A program made the translations under genes and the position numbers. A stretch of 64,000 nucleotides of DNA from Ilyomonas sp965219515. GTDB lineage: Bacteria; Bacteroidota; Bacteroidia; Chitinophagales; Chitinophagaceae. Numbering within the stretch: position 1 is the first letter of the stretch; the number at the start of each line of letters is the position of its first letter. Shown piece after piece: positions 50,883-59,781 of the stretch. The stretch is taken from assembly GCA_965219515.1 (NCBI GenBank), contig OZ244776.1:434001-498000 (forward strand). The letters are read 5' to 3'. The notes under the pieces were generated by a model. It was not told the DNA's origin and searched no databases. It saw only the letters and a program-made list of their open reading frames with translations.

Positions 50883-51653
50883 ATGAAGTTTTCTATAATC
50901 ACTATAAACTATAATAACGCAAAACATTTGGAAAAAACAATTCAAAGCGTTATTAGTCAGACGTCAACTGATTATGAATATATCGTTATTGATGGCGGCT
51001 CCACCGATGATAGCGTAGAGATAATTAAAATATTTAACGATAGAATCTCTTATTGGATAAGTGAGCCGGATCGCGGTATTTATCATGCAATGAACAAAGG
51101 AATACAGAAAGCAAAAGGCGGGCATCTGTTTTTTTTGAATAGCGGCGATGAGTTTTATAATCAGTCTGTTTTAGCTGATGTTCAAACTTTTGCCTTAGAC
51201 AGCGATTTTATTTACGGTGATTTAATGTTTATTAAAGACGAAAAACAAACACTGTATGAGTTTCCTGCTACATTGGATTTCAAATTTTTTTTTAGGTCGA
51301 ACATCGGTCATCAATGCCTGTTTACAAAAAAAACGTGTTTTAATGTAAAAGGCAATTATGATGAGAATTTGAAAATATTATCGGATTGGAAATTTTTAGC
51401 TACGGGCGTGTGTTTAGAAAAACTTACCTACAAGTATATCAAATTAACAATAGCGAAGTTTTACGCCGGAGGCGTTAGTTCTGATCCGAAAAATGTATCT
51501 GCAATCAAGTTAGAAAAAGAACAGGTTTATAAAGAATGTTTTCCTGCCTTTTATGAATATTATCAATATTCCGATCAACTTAAGTTGTTGAAATACTCCA
51601 GACTGTTTAGAATCATTCAAAAAATCGGACTTTTTAAATACATTAAGTTATGA
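50883..51653 (+). CDS. Glycosyltransferase family 2 (WcaE-like)
   Basis: From ATG 50883 a 256-residue GT-A protein: FSIITINYNNAKHLEKTIQSVI, then EYIVIDGGSTDDSVEIIK, ISEPDRGIYHAMNKGIQKAKG and FFLNSGDEF (DxD-like SGDE), with the IGHQCLFTKKTCF acceptor region. The SEPDxGIYxAMNKG pattern is that of colanic-acid-type WcaE enzymes. A TTG at 50868 is a weaker start. The region is AT-rich. Confidence 0.88.
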   Translation: MKFSIITINYNNAKHLEKTIQSVISQTSTDYEYIVIDGGSTDDSVEIIKIFNDRISYWISEPDRGIYHAMNKGIQKAKGGHLFFLNSGDEFYNQSVLADVQTFALDSDFIYGDLMFIKDEKQTLYEFPATLDFKFFFRSNIGHQCLFTKKTCFNVKGNYDENLKILSDWKFLATGVCLEKLTYKYIKLTIAKFYAGGVSSDPKNVSAIKLEKEQVYKECFPAFYEYYQYSDQLKLLKYSRLFRIIQKIGLFKYIKL

Positions 51654-51695
51654 TGCCGGTTAACTTTTATTTCTAATTTTAAGTACTCAATTTTA

Positions 51696-52637
51696 ATGCT
51701 GCAATTATCCATCATCATCTGTACTCATAATCCAAGGAAAGAGTTTTTACAGCGAACATTAAAGGCGTTACAGGTTCAGACACTTGTCCTTACAGACTGG
51801 GAACTGCTTTTAATTGATAATAACAGCCAGAAACCATTATCAGAAACGGTTGATCTTTCCTGGCACCCGAATGCCCGTCATATCAGGGAAGAAAAGTTGG
51901 GATTGACGCCTGCCCGCATTTGTGGTATTAAAGAAGCCAACGCCAACCTGCTGCTGTTTGTTGACGATGATAATATTCTCAATAACAATTATCTCACAAC
52001 AGCGCTTATACACATGCAGCAAAACCCGCTGATTGGTGTGTTGGGTGCAGGAAAAATTATTCCGGAGTTTGAAGCGGAGCCTTCGGCTGAAAAAAAGCCT
52101 TACCAGATTATGCTTGCGCTTCGTAACGAAACCAGGGCTTACTATTCCAACGAAATCAGATTTGGTAAGGCAACTCCTTTCGGGGCTGGCATGTGTATTT
52201 TAAAATCGGTAGCCGATGCCTATGTTATCTCTTGTCAGAAAAGAGAATTGTCGGCTTCGCTCGACCGCACGGGAAATGCGTTGCTATCGGGTGGCGATGT
52301 AGATATGGCTTTACATGCCTGCCAGGCAGGTTATATAGCCGGCGTGCTTCCCGAATTGCAGCTTACTCATATTATTCCAAAATCGAGGTTGGAAACCGAT
52401 TACCTGATTAAAATTGCGGCCGGTCATGCTTTTTCTCATTACATATTAGGCAGAACATGGGGTTATTTAAAAGACTATCCCGAAAATCCGTTGTTAAAAA
52501 CAATCAGGTATCAAACCAAACGGTTCAAATCTTCGGGACTGTCTAAACAAATTTTTATGGCGGAACACCAGGCGATCAACGAAGCCCGGCACACATGGAG
52601 CAAAATGGTGGCGCAATCAAAAAAAGCTGGTTCATGA
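51696..52637 (+). CDS. Glycosyltransferase family 2
   Basis: A 313-residue GT-A protein: LSIIICTHNPRKEFLQRTLKAL, DWELLLIDNNSQKPL, LLLFVDDDNILNNNYL (the DDD metal-binding acids) and LSGGDVDMALHACQAGYIAGVLPELQLTHIIPKSRLE. The last part is common in bacterial GT2s that act in surface-glycan synthesis. Its stop overlaps the next gene by 4 bp (ATGA), a sign of translational coupling. Confidence 0.88.
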   Translation: MLQLSIIICTHNPRKEFLQRTLKALQVQTLVLTDWELLLIDNNSQKPLSETVDLSWHPNARHIREEKLGLTPARICGIKEANANLLLFVDDDNILNNNYLTTALIHMQQNPLIGVLGAGKIIPEFEAEPSAEKKPYQIMLALRNETRAYYSNEIRFGKATPFGAGMCILKSVADAYVISCQKRELSASLDRTGNALLSGGDVDMALHACQAGYIAGVLPELQLTHIIPKSRLETDYLIKIAAGHAFSHYILGRTWGYLKDYPENPLLKTIRYQTKRFKSSGLSKQIFMAEHQAINEARHTWSKMVAQSKKAGS

Positions 52638-53821
52638 AAATAGCTATCGTAAGCCTCGGCGATCCCCGGTCGGTAAAAACATGGTCGGGCATTCCGGCAC
52701 ATATCATACCTGCCTTTGAAAAAAAAGGGCACGAGGTGGTGGCGGTTGCCTTAACCAAACCCGCCGAACCCTGGTATTACAACTGGTGGCGGCGTTTTTA
52801 TTACCGGTTGGAAAAGAAATGGTTTCTGGCAAGCGTTGAAAAAAAAATACTGCAACGCCTGGGAAACCAACTGGATATCGCAGTTGCCAACCACAATCCG
52901 GATGTGGTCTTCATCATTCACGGCGATTTTCTGGCGTATGCCACATTTGCGCAACCGGCCGTTATCATTCACGATACTACCTTCGCATCGCTGATCGGGT
53001 ATTATCCCGAATTTTCCAGTTTGACAAAGCGCAGTATCCGGGCGGGAAATGAGATGTACCAGCGGGCATTGGATAAAGCATCGGCTGCCGTGTTTTCAGC
53101 AGACTGGGCAAGCCGGAGCGCATTGCACGATTATAGGGTAAATCCGCAAAAGGTACACACCATTCCGCTGGGCGCAAACTTAGACAAGGAGCCGGCACAA
53201 ACAGAAGTGGAAACATGGATAGTAAGTCGTTCAAAAAGTAAGAATTGTAATTTTCTATTTTTAGGGGTAAAATGGCAGCGCAAAGGCGGGCCGGATGCAG
53301 TTCGGTTTATAAAGGCGTTGCACAAGGCAGGCATACCGGCCAAACTGATTGTGGCAGGCTGCAAGGCGCAAGTAAACAAGGAAGATGAAATTTATGTAGA
53401 ACAGGTTGGCTTTTTGCGAAAAAATGTACCCGCCGAAAAACAACGGTTGGAAGAATTGCTGCAAACCTGCCAGGCATTGTTGCTGCCCTCGGTTGCCGAA
53501 TGCTACGGCTGTGTTTACTGCGAAGCCAATGCGTATGGACTGCCGGCATTGGGCAGAGATACGGGCGGCATACCGGAAATTATAAAAGACGGGCAAAACG
53601 GATTGCTGTTAGGCAATGGAGAAACGCCTGAAGCATTTGCCAGGCGTTGGGCAGACGTGTGGAATAATAAAGAAACGTATGCGGCAATGGGTAAAATGGC
53701 GAGAAAACATTATGAAGAACGTTTAAATTATGATGCTTTTGCAACGCGTCTTGAAATGATTGTAAATGATATAATAACCGCGAACACAAACAAAATAAAT
53801 AAACCGGTACCAATTTCATGA
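52634..53821 (+). CDS. Glycosyltransferase family 4
   Basis: From ATG 52634 a 395-residue GT-B enzyme. MKIAIVSLGDPRSVKTWSGIPAHII opens the acceptor domain; NFLFLGVKWQRKGGPDAVRFIKAL begins the donor domain, and LLPSVAECYGCVYCEANAYGLPALGRDTGGIPE carries the E-x7-E motif. ATGA overlaps couple it to both neighbours. The longer frame from 52595 is simply the end of the previous gene in another frame. Confidence 0.9.
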   Translation: MKIAIVSLGDPRSVKTWSGIPAHIIPAFEKKGHEVVAVALTKPAEPWYYNWWRRFYYRLEKKWFLASVEKKILQRLGNQLDIAVANHNPDVVFIIHGDFLAYATFAQPAVIIHDTTFASLIGYYPEFSSLTKRSIRAGNEMYQRALDKASAAVFSADWASRSALHDYRVNPQKVHTIPLGANLDKEPAQTEVETWIVSRSKSKNCNFLFLGVKWQRKGGPDAVRFIKALHKAGIPAKLIVAGCKAQVNKEDEIYVEQVGFLRKNVPAEKQRLEELLQTCQALLLPSVAECYGCVYCEANAYGLPALGRDTGGIPEIIKDGQNGLLLGNGETPEAFARRWADVWNNKETYAAMGKMARKHYEERLNYDAFATRLEMIVNDIITANTNKINKPVPIS

Positions 53822-54756
53822 ATTCAATTGTCTGTACTTTATTTGAAGGTCATTATCATTATGGTGTGGCAGCGTTAATCAATTCGCTGTATGCAAATAA
53901 TTACCGCGGCAATATTTATGTTGGTTACAGAGGCGAGCTGCCTATATGGTCGCAAAAAGCATCAATCAATACTAATATAGAATGGCAGGGGTGTAAAACT
54001 TTACAATTGGCGGAAAACTTATCTGTGCATTTCCTGCCAGTTGATACCAACCGGCATCTTACAAATTACAAATCTTTGTTTATGCTTGAGGTAATGAAAT
54101 TTACTGATGCCGGATTATTTTATATTGACCCTGACATTATTATAAAATGCAAATGGTGGTATTTTGAAGAATGGATTACTTATGGCGTTGCGGTTGTACA
54201 GGAAATGTCTTCTAATATTCTTTCTCCCAATCATCCTAAGAGAGCCAGATGGAAACAGGTTATTGTAAGTAGCGGCAAACAAATAGAAAGGGAACTGCAT
54301 CATTACTACAATGGCGGATTTTGCGGAGTAAGTAAGCGGAATGAAGAGTTTCTGGAGACTTGGGAAAAAATTATGCGTGTAGGAATCAGGGATTACGGGA
54401 TGGATGACAACCATTTTTCAAAGAAAATTAATCAGCTGAGTATGTTTCCTGTGGCAGATCAGGATGCGCTTAATATTGCGGCGATGTGCTCAGCTTCTCC
54501 CATCAGCGATTTTGGACCTGAGGGAATGGGATTTACCGGCAGCGGATGGCTGATGATGCATGCCACGGGCAAACCCAAACCATGGAAAGCAAATTTTATA
54601 AGTAAGGCCTTTGACGGCAGAAGAATATCAATGGCCGAAAAGCTTTACTGGGATTATGCTAACGGAATTATCACAGCAATGCCGGCCGGAAAAATTACCA
54701 CAAAAAAACTTTCCATTAAAATTGCTTCCATGGTAAACAGATTTTTTTTACGTTAA
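53818..54756 (+). CDS. Putative glycosyltransferase of uncertain family (GT-A-like)
   Basis: A 312-residue protein beginning NSIVCTLFEGHYHYGVAALINSLYANNYRGNIYVGYRG, which resembles the GT8-type opening. LEVMKFTDAGLFYIDPDIIIKCKWWYFEEW contains a DPD metal motif, and HHYYNGGFCGVSKRNEEFLETWEKI is the usual NGGF-type acceptor region. It is typical of a GT-A enzyme whose CAZy family I cannot fix. Its start overlaps the stop of the upstream GT4 gene by 4 bp. Confidence 0.7.
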   Translation: MNSIVCTLFEGHYHYGVAALINSLYANNYRGNIYVGYRGELPIWSQKASINTNIEWQGCKTLQLAENLSVHFLPVDTNRHLTNYKSLFMLEVMKFTDAGLFYIDPDIIIKCKWWYFEEWITYGVAVVQEMSSNILSPNHPKRARWKQVIVSSGKQIERELHHYYNGGFCGVSKRNEEFLETWEKIMRVGIRDYGMDDNHFSKKINQLSMFPVADQDALNIAAMCSASPISDFGPEGMGFTGSGWLMMHATGKPKPWKANFISKAFDGRRISMAEKLYWDYANGIITAMPAGKITTKKLSIKIASMVNRFFLR

Positions 54757-54763
54757 TTAAATT

Positions 54764-55630
54764 ATGATAAAGCTTTCTGTTGCACTGGTAACAAGAAACC
54801 GGCCTGCCGGTTTGAGAGACACATTAGAAAGTGTGCGCAGTCAAACCATGCAGCCTTTTGAAATCATTGTATCTGATGACTCAGACAACGAATCTGCCAT
54901 GAAAGAAAACAGGGAGATTGCCGAACAGTTGCGATGCCTTTACTTAACCGGTCCAAAAACCGGGCTGTATGCCAATCGTAATTTTGCAGCCAGGCACAGT
55001 TCCGGAACACATATCCGTACGATGGATGATGATCATACTTTTCCTCCGAATCATTTTGAAGTCTGTTTGAAAAAAGTTGAAGAAGACCCCGGATCAATCT
55101 GGATTATAGGTGAATATTCGCCCAAAAGAGCCTATCATGAAGCCCCGCATCCTTGTCCTGGAGAACTGCATCCCCGCGGATTTGCGGTGCAGCCACAAGA
55201 CACACAAAATTGCAGAGCAATATCTTGCGGAGCTTCCATTTATCCAAAAGACATTATCAGCAAGGGTATATTGAACAACGAATTTTTCAAGTTCGGAAAA
55301 TCGTTTTTAGAATATGGCAGCCGCCTCAAATACCTCGGATACCGGATACGACATTTGCAGGAAGCTTATATTTTTCACAAGGACCCAACCAATCGTTCTC
55401 ATTCAAACGAGAATCTAATTGCCGAAAACAAGATGTTTGGTATGTTAAGTTTATCTTTCTTATATGAAAAAAGCTTGAAAAACAAAGCACTAACTATCAT
55501 GGAAATCGGACTTATGTTTTTACGAAAACCGGCGCTAACAATCAGTATGTTGGGAAGAAATGTTAAGCGACTGAAAAAAATAAAAGCGCAACTGGCTGAT
55601 GAAAAGCAACTGTGGCCGAATGTAAATTAA
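54764..55630 (+). CDS. Glycosyltransferase family 2
   Basis: A 288-residue GT-A protein: LSVALVTRNRPAGLRDTLESVRSQ, FEIIVSDDSDNES, GLYANRNFAARHSSGTHIRTMDDDHTFPPNHF with the metal-binding DDD, and FFKFGKSFLEYGSRLKYLGYRIRHLQEAYIFHKD. Short (7 bp) spacing to the upstream gene makes it part of the same transcript. Donor unknown. Confidence 0.87.
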   Translation: MIKLSVALVTRNRPAGLRDTLESVRSQTMQPFEIIVSDDSDNESAMKENREIAEQLRCLYLTGPKTGLYANRNFAARHSSGTHIRTMDDDHTFPPNHFEVCLKKVEEDPGSIWIIGEYSPKRAYHEAPHPCPGELHPRGFAVQPQDTQNCRAISCGASIYPKDIISKGILNNEFFKFGKSFLEYGSRLKYLGYRIRHLQEAYIFHKDPTNRSHSNENLIAENKMFGMLSLSFLYEKSLKNKALTIMEIGLMFLRKPALTISMLGRNVKRLKKIKAQLADEKQLWPNVN

Positions 55631-55659
55631 TGTATATCAAACGATCACAATAATCCGGT

Positions 55660-56307
55660 ATGATCTATTCGAAAAGAAAAGAATTTTTGTTTATTCATGT
55701 GCCTAAAACAGCCGGAACCAGTATTAGAGCCGTATTGGAGCCTTACGGTGGAAAATCGGGGCTGCTTAATTTTATGGCGCGGCAACTGGAAAATTATCCC
55801 GGTTTATGCAATTTGTCGGGGCTGAATGCTGCAAGAACTTACGATTCGCATACCACCTACCGGAAAATAAGTCATATTCTTCCGGCAGCTGTTTTGGATA
55901 AGGCTTATACATTCGCCTTTGTAAGACATCCGTTTGATCGTTTGTATTCTTTTTATCTGCATACAGCAGAACGAAAGCAACATGTATGGAATGCAAAAAT
56001 TTTGGGTTACGGTTCTTTTAGCAACATGATTCAGCATTTGAATGAATTGCAGGAACCGTCGCAAAAATCTTATCTGACTGATGATGCCGGAACTGTAAAA
56101 CCTGATTTCATTGGTCGCTTTGAAAATCTAGAAGAGGATTTTCAGGTTGTTTGCGAACGGTTGGATATACCTTTTAATTTGCCCAAAAAAAATGCACGTA
56201 AACATAAGAACTGGAAAGACGCGTTTACAGAAGAAGACAGGCAGGTTGCCTACGATTTTTACAAAGAGGATTTTGATACATTCGATTACAATCCGCATGA
56301 AAAATAA
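55660..56307 (+). CDS. Sulfotransferase family 2 domain protein (2 of 4)
   Basis: A 215-residue protein with the Sulfotransfer_2 layout: FLFIHVPKTAGTSIRAVLEPYGG (5'-phosphosulfate site, residues about 7-24), SHTTYRKISHIL and AFVRHPFDRLYSFYLHTAERKQHVW (3'-phosphate site). IGRFENLEEDFQVVCERL and NARKHKNW complete the pattern. Members transfer sulfate from PAPS to carbohydrate. The CTAG at 56128 lies in this gene, one of only two found in the window. Confidence 0.87.
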   Translation: MIYSKRKEFLFIHVPKTAGTSIRAVLEPYGGKSGLLNFMARQLENYPGLCNLSGLNAARTYDSHTTYRKISHILPAAVLDKAYTFAFVRHPFDRLYSFYLHTAERKQHVWNAKILGYGSFSNMIQHLNELQEPSQKSYLTDDAGTVKPDFIGRFENLEEDFQVVCERLDIPFNLPKKNARKHKNWKDAFTEEDRQVAYDFYKEDFDTFDYNPHEK

Positions 56308-56336
56308 ACACAATTAAAAGCCATTGTTTTTTGCAT

Positions 56337-56909
56337 ATGCTGGCATTTTTTCAAAAAGCAGGATATATTTTCCGGTTTAGAGTTGTTCAGAGAGCAATTG
56401 CATTTTTGCGAAAATTATGGTTTGCAAGCTTGGGAATGAAAGTAGGAAAACAAACTTTTTTGCCAAAACTTTTTATAACATGGCCGCATCAGGTAAGCAT
56501 CGGCAGCCACTGCAACATAGAACACTTGTGTCATTTCAAATACGATGGTTACTGGAAGAAAGGCCCGTCTATTGTCATTGGAAATCGTGTGTTTATCGGG
56601 GAGGGTTGTGAATTCAATATCAGGGAGAGCCTGCTAATCGGAGACCGTTGCCTTATTGCTTCGGGATGTCGTTTTATAGATCACGATCATGGAATAGCCG
56701 GAAAAGGTCCGATTCGCGGACAGAAGGGAAGAAGAAAAAACATTGCCTTGGAAAATGACGTTTGGCTTGGCTGCAATGTGGTGGTGCTTAAAGGAGTTAC
56801 CATCGGTGAAGGCGCGGTGATAGCCGCCGGCGCAGTTGTAACAAAACCAGTTCTGCCATTTGAAATTTGGGCAGGCGTTCCGGCAAAAAAAATAGGCGAA
56901 CGAAAATAA
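56337..56909 (+). CDS. Hexapeptide-repeat acyltransferase (WcaF-like)
   Basis: From ATG 56337 a 190-residue left-handed beta-helix protein. Hexapeptide turns include IGSHCNIEHLCHF, IVIGNRVFIGEGCEFNI, LIGDRCLIASGCRFIDHDH, NDVWLGCNVVVLKGVTIGEGAVIAAGAVVTK and a closing WAGVPAKKIGERK. The IDHDHGI histidines are the acetyl-transfer site of the family. It would O- or N-acetylate a sugar of the polysaccharide. It lies between two sulfotransferase genes, so one unit may carry both acyl and sulfate groups. Confidence 0.9.
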   Translation: MLAFFQKAGYIFRFRVVQRAIAFLRKLWFASLGMKVGKQTFLPKLFITWPHQVSIGSHCNIEHLCHFKYDGYWKKGPSIVIGNRVFIGEGCEFNIRESLLIGDRCLIASGCRFIDHDHGIAGKGPIRGQKGRRKNIALENDVWLGCNVVVLKGVTIGEGAVIAAGAVVTKPVLPFEIWAGVPAKKIGERK

Positions 56910-56912
56910 AAA

Positions 56913-57842
56913 ATGATGAGCATCAATTTACCAATGGAGGATTCTCCATACCTGTTGCATGAACACGGACCTGTATTTATATTAGGCTGTCCCAGATCGG
57001 GCACAACATTTTTGTCTAAATGTTTGGCCGCCATAAATGGTCTCGAAGAATTTGTTGGCGTTTTAGTGCCGCCACGTCTCATGCACCAGATTGGTAATCC
57101 GGAATCAGGTATGGATAATCCTTCTTTGCTGTTATCGGTGCAGGATATTTTCTGGCAGTCTTTCTGGCGAAGACGATATTTTAGAGATCAGCGGCTTCCG
57201 CAACTGTTAAAGAGAAATATTTCTGTCGGGCAGTTTTTTGAAACGCCTTCTTTACAGAATACCATTTTTTGTTATAAGGAACCCTTTTTATGCTTTGCGG
57301 CTGAGCAATTTGCACGACATTTTACAAAAGCTAAATTTATTCACATTATCAGAGACGGTCGTGATAATGCAGATTCAATGGACAGGTCTTATGCACACGC
57401 CCTGTCTGATGAAGTGTTGCAGGATGCTTTCCTTGCCAATAATAAAATTTCGGAGATTGGAATGTGGAGAAAATACAACGGTTATTGCATTCCGTGGTGG
57501 GTCGAAAAAAACAAAGAGAATGAGTTCATTGCTTTTTCGAAGTATGAGCGAAATGTGTTGATGTGGAAAGAAATGGTAACCCGCGCACAGGCCGTAAAAC
57601 AATTTTGCCCGGATCGGTATTATGAAATTAAATATGAAGAGTTTGTTCAAAATCCTTTTGCCGAAGCTACGGGGGTTTTGCAATTTCTGAATGCAGAAAT
57701 AAATAACCGGACAAAGCAAAAGCTGAAAAAAGCGTTTACATCTTCTGTTGGTATCAGTAAATCAAATATCTCATCAGACAAAATTGAGGCGGCTAACCGG
57801 ATAGCTGGTTCTTTATTAAGCGCATTGAATTACCAGGTCTGA
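56913..57842 (+). CDS. Sulfotransferase (3 of 4)
   Basis: A 309-residue protein: GPVFILGCPRSGTTFLSKCLAAI is the 5'-phosphosulfate loop and KAKFIHIIRDGRDNADSMDRSYA is the 3'-phosphate site with the conserved RDGRD. EIKYEEFVQNPFAEATGVLQFLN and a C-terminal SSDKIEAANRIAGSLL complete the Sulfotransfer_1/3-like fold. It starts 4 bp after the acyltransferase gene. It is the most canonical of the four sulfotransferases. Confidence 0.87.
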   Translation: MMSINLPMEDSPYLLHEHGPVFILGCPRSGTTFLSKCLAAINGLEEFVGVLVPPRLMHQIGNPESGMDNPSLLLSVQDIFWQSFWRRRYFRDQRLPQLLKRNISVGQFFETPSLQNTIFCYKEPFLCFAAEQFARHFTKAKFIHIIRDGRDNADSMDRSYAHALSDEVLQDAFLANNKISEIGMWRKYNGYCIPWWVEKNKENEFIAFSKYERNVLMWKEMVTRAQAVKQFCPDRYYEIKYEEFVQNPFAEATGVLQFLNAEINNRTKQKLKKAFTSSVGISKSNISSDKIEAANRIAGSLLSALNYQV

Positions 57843-57856
57843 ATTTTACTCAAACT

Positions 57857-58981
57857 ATGAAAATTCTTTTTCTCTGCGGTTCCCTGGAACCCGGCAAAGA
57901 CGGAGTGGGTGATTATACAACAAGATTGGCCGGCGAACTGGCAAGGCAGGGGCATACCATTTCTATAGCTGCCATGTATGATAAACATCTTGCTGAGCGA
58001 AGTGAAAATCGTGAAATTGTTGACGGAAAGGAAATCGTTTTTTTACGGTTGCCTTTTCAAACCAAAAACAAAACGAGATATGAGGTTTTAAAAAAATGGT
58101 GCGAATCGTTCAGGCCAGATTTCATTAGCCTGCAATATGTGCCTTATTCTTTTAGTAAAACCGGTGCGCCTTTGTTACTTGGGAAAAGTTTAAAGCAAAT
58201 TTATCAGGGTACCAAATGGCATGTCATGGTTCATGAGCCTTTTTTAAGCACAAATCAGATAACTTACAAAAACAGAGTCATCAGGCAATTACAAATTTTA
58301 AGTTTGCGGCTTATCAAAAATCAATTACATCCGTTGTGGCATACTTCAATTCCTTACTATCAAAAACGTTTGAAAGATGCTGTCTCAATAGACTGCAAAA
58401 TATTGGGGCTTTTTGGAAACATACCTGTTTTAGAGCATTCAACCTTGCATTCCAAAAATCTTTCGGATGAAAGAACTGTAAAGGCGGTTTTTTTTGGTTC
58501 CGTTCCGCCTGCAAAGCATCAGGCAATTTTTATTAAAAAATTTACAGAGCAAATACCGGATGCGTTTACAAATTTTCAATTAATTTTTTGTGGTAAGCAA
58601 AGCGAAGAAGCAAACAACTTTATAAACCTTACAAAAAGTAATTTATCAGCCTTTAACTGTACAGTCATTGTTCTTGGTATCTTATCAGAAGAAAAGCTAA
58701 GCGAACTGTTTTACAAAGCTGATTTAGGTATTGCCCGCGTGCCGCCTTATTTATTAGGTAAAAGCGGTTGCGCCATAGCAATGTTAGAACATGGGCTTCC
58801 TCTTTGGTTGCCAATGGCTGAAAACGACGACGATTGGAACGAAATTGATTTTCGATCTGAATTATGTTTTTCCGGCTTGCAAAAGTTAAAATCTATTTCA
58901 AATAAGTATCAATCAATTGATCGTCTTCCGCACATTGCCCAAACAATGATTTCAGACTTTATTATTTTTCCAATAATATAA
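57857..58981 (+). CDS. Glycosyltransferase family 4-like
   Basis: A 374-residue GT-B protein: KILFLCGSLEPGKDGVGDYTTRLAGELARQGHTI gives the N-domain, and the donor region has FGSVPPAKHQAIFIKKFTE and KADLGIARVPPYLLGKSGCAIAMLEHGLPLWLP. The E-x7-E motif is less clear than in its neighbours. It resembles retaining GTs of exopolysaccharide loci. It lies 14 bp after a sulfotransferase gene and 26 bp before the next. Confidence 0.78.
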   Translation: MKILFLCGSLEPGKDGVGDYTTRLAGELARQGHTISIAAMYDKHLAERSENREIVDGKEIVFLRLPFQTKNKTRYEVLKKWCESFRPDFISLQYVPYSFSKTGAPLLLGKSLKQIYQGTKWHVMVHEPFLSTNQITYKNRVIRQLQILSLRLIKNQLHPLWHTSIPYYQKRLKDAVSIDCKILGLFGNIPVLEHSTLHSKNLSDERTVKAVFFGSVPPAKHQAIFIKKFTEQIPDAFTNFQLIFCGKQSEEANNFINLTKSNLSAFNCTVIVLGILSEEKLSELFYKADLGIARVPPYLLGKSGCAIAMLEHGLPLWLPMAENDDDWNEIDFRSELCFSGLQKLKSISNKYQSIDRLPHIAQTMISDFIIFPII

Positions 58982-59006
58982 AAAAGCAAAACGAACTTCA
59001 AATTAA

Positions 59007-59738
59007 ATGAATACGGAAACAAAATATTTGCTTATTGGCACTGAAAGGTCGGGTTCGAGTTACATGTCTTCGGTTTTGGCTAATTCCGGAGCCAATTTCG
59101 GTTTTAATACCAACAGGCAATGGGATAGAGGTTCGGGAGATTATGAACACGAAATTCTTTTGAAAGCGTATAAGAATTTGAAAAGATTTTTGTTTAGAAA
59201 AACATTTTCTGACACATTAGCAGAACGTGAGGCTAAAGCCTTAATTAAACATATACGTCATTTGTACAAACAGGTAGATTTTGCCAAATATCCTCCACTT
59301 TGCGAGTATTTGCCTCATTTTATAGATAAAGCCGGTTTTGATTTACGAATAATTATTATTATAAGAAGTTTTTATGATTACGCTTTAAGCCATATCTCAA
59401 AGAATGGTGGAGGTGATTATTTGTCTTGTAAAAAAATATATCTGAATATGTATGAAACCAGTTTGATGAATTTGTCTTTATTTGGAGGCTGTATTGTTTT
59501 GTACGAAGATCTTATTAACCCCGTTCAAACTGAATGGGCGGAAATCATAAGTAAAGTAACAAATCTTTCTCAAGAGAAACTCATCATGCAAAGAGACCAA
59601 ACTTCAAAACCAACAAAGCCTGTGAATGATATACTTCAAAAAGAATTTGTAGATGCAGAATGCAACGAAATTTATAATATTTATTTGAAGTATCGCAACC
59701 ATGTTTTTTTACCGGATATTAAGAAGCAACATAAATAA
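59007..59738 (+). CDS. Sulfotransferase-fold protein (4 of 4)
   Basis: A 243-residue protein: KYLLIGTERSGSSYMSSVLANSGANFG (5'-phosphosulfate loop, residues about 5-31) and RIIIIIRSFYDYALSHISKNGGGDY (3'-phosphate site). The opening and overall length resemble the first sulfotransferase in the cluster. It is AT-rich. Role in sulfating the glycan is inferred from fold and place. Confidence 0.75.
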   Translation: MNTETKYLLIGTERSGSSYMSSVLANSGANFGFNTNRQWDRGSGDYEHEILLKAYKNLKRFLFRKTFSDTLAEREAKALIKHIRHLYKQVDFAKYPPLCEYLPHFIDKAGFDLRIIIIIRSFYDYALSHISKNGGGDYLSCKKIYLNMYETSLMNLSLFGGCIVLYEDLINPVQTEWAEIISKVTNLSQEKLIMQRDQTSKPTKPVNDILQKEFVDAECNEIYNIYLKYRNHVFLPDIKKQHK

Positions 59739-59781
59739 TTATCAAAATTGATTGGTAGTATTTTTTGTTTTAACAATTCGA

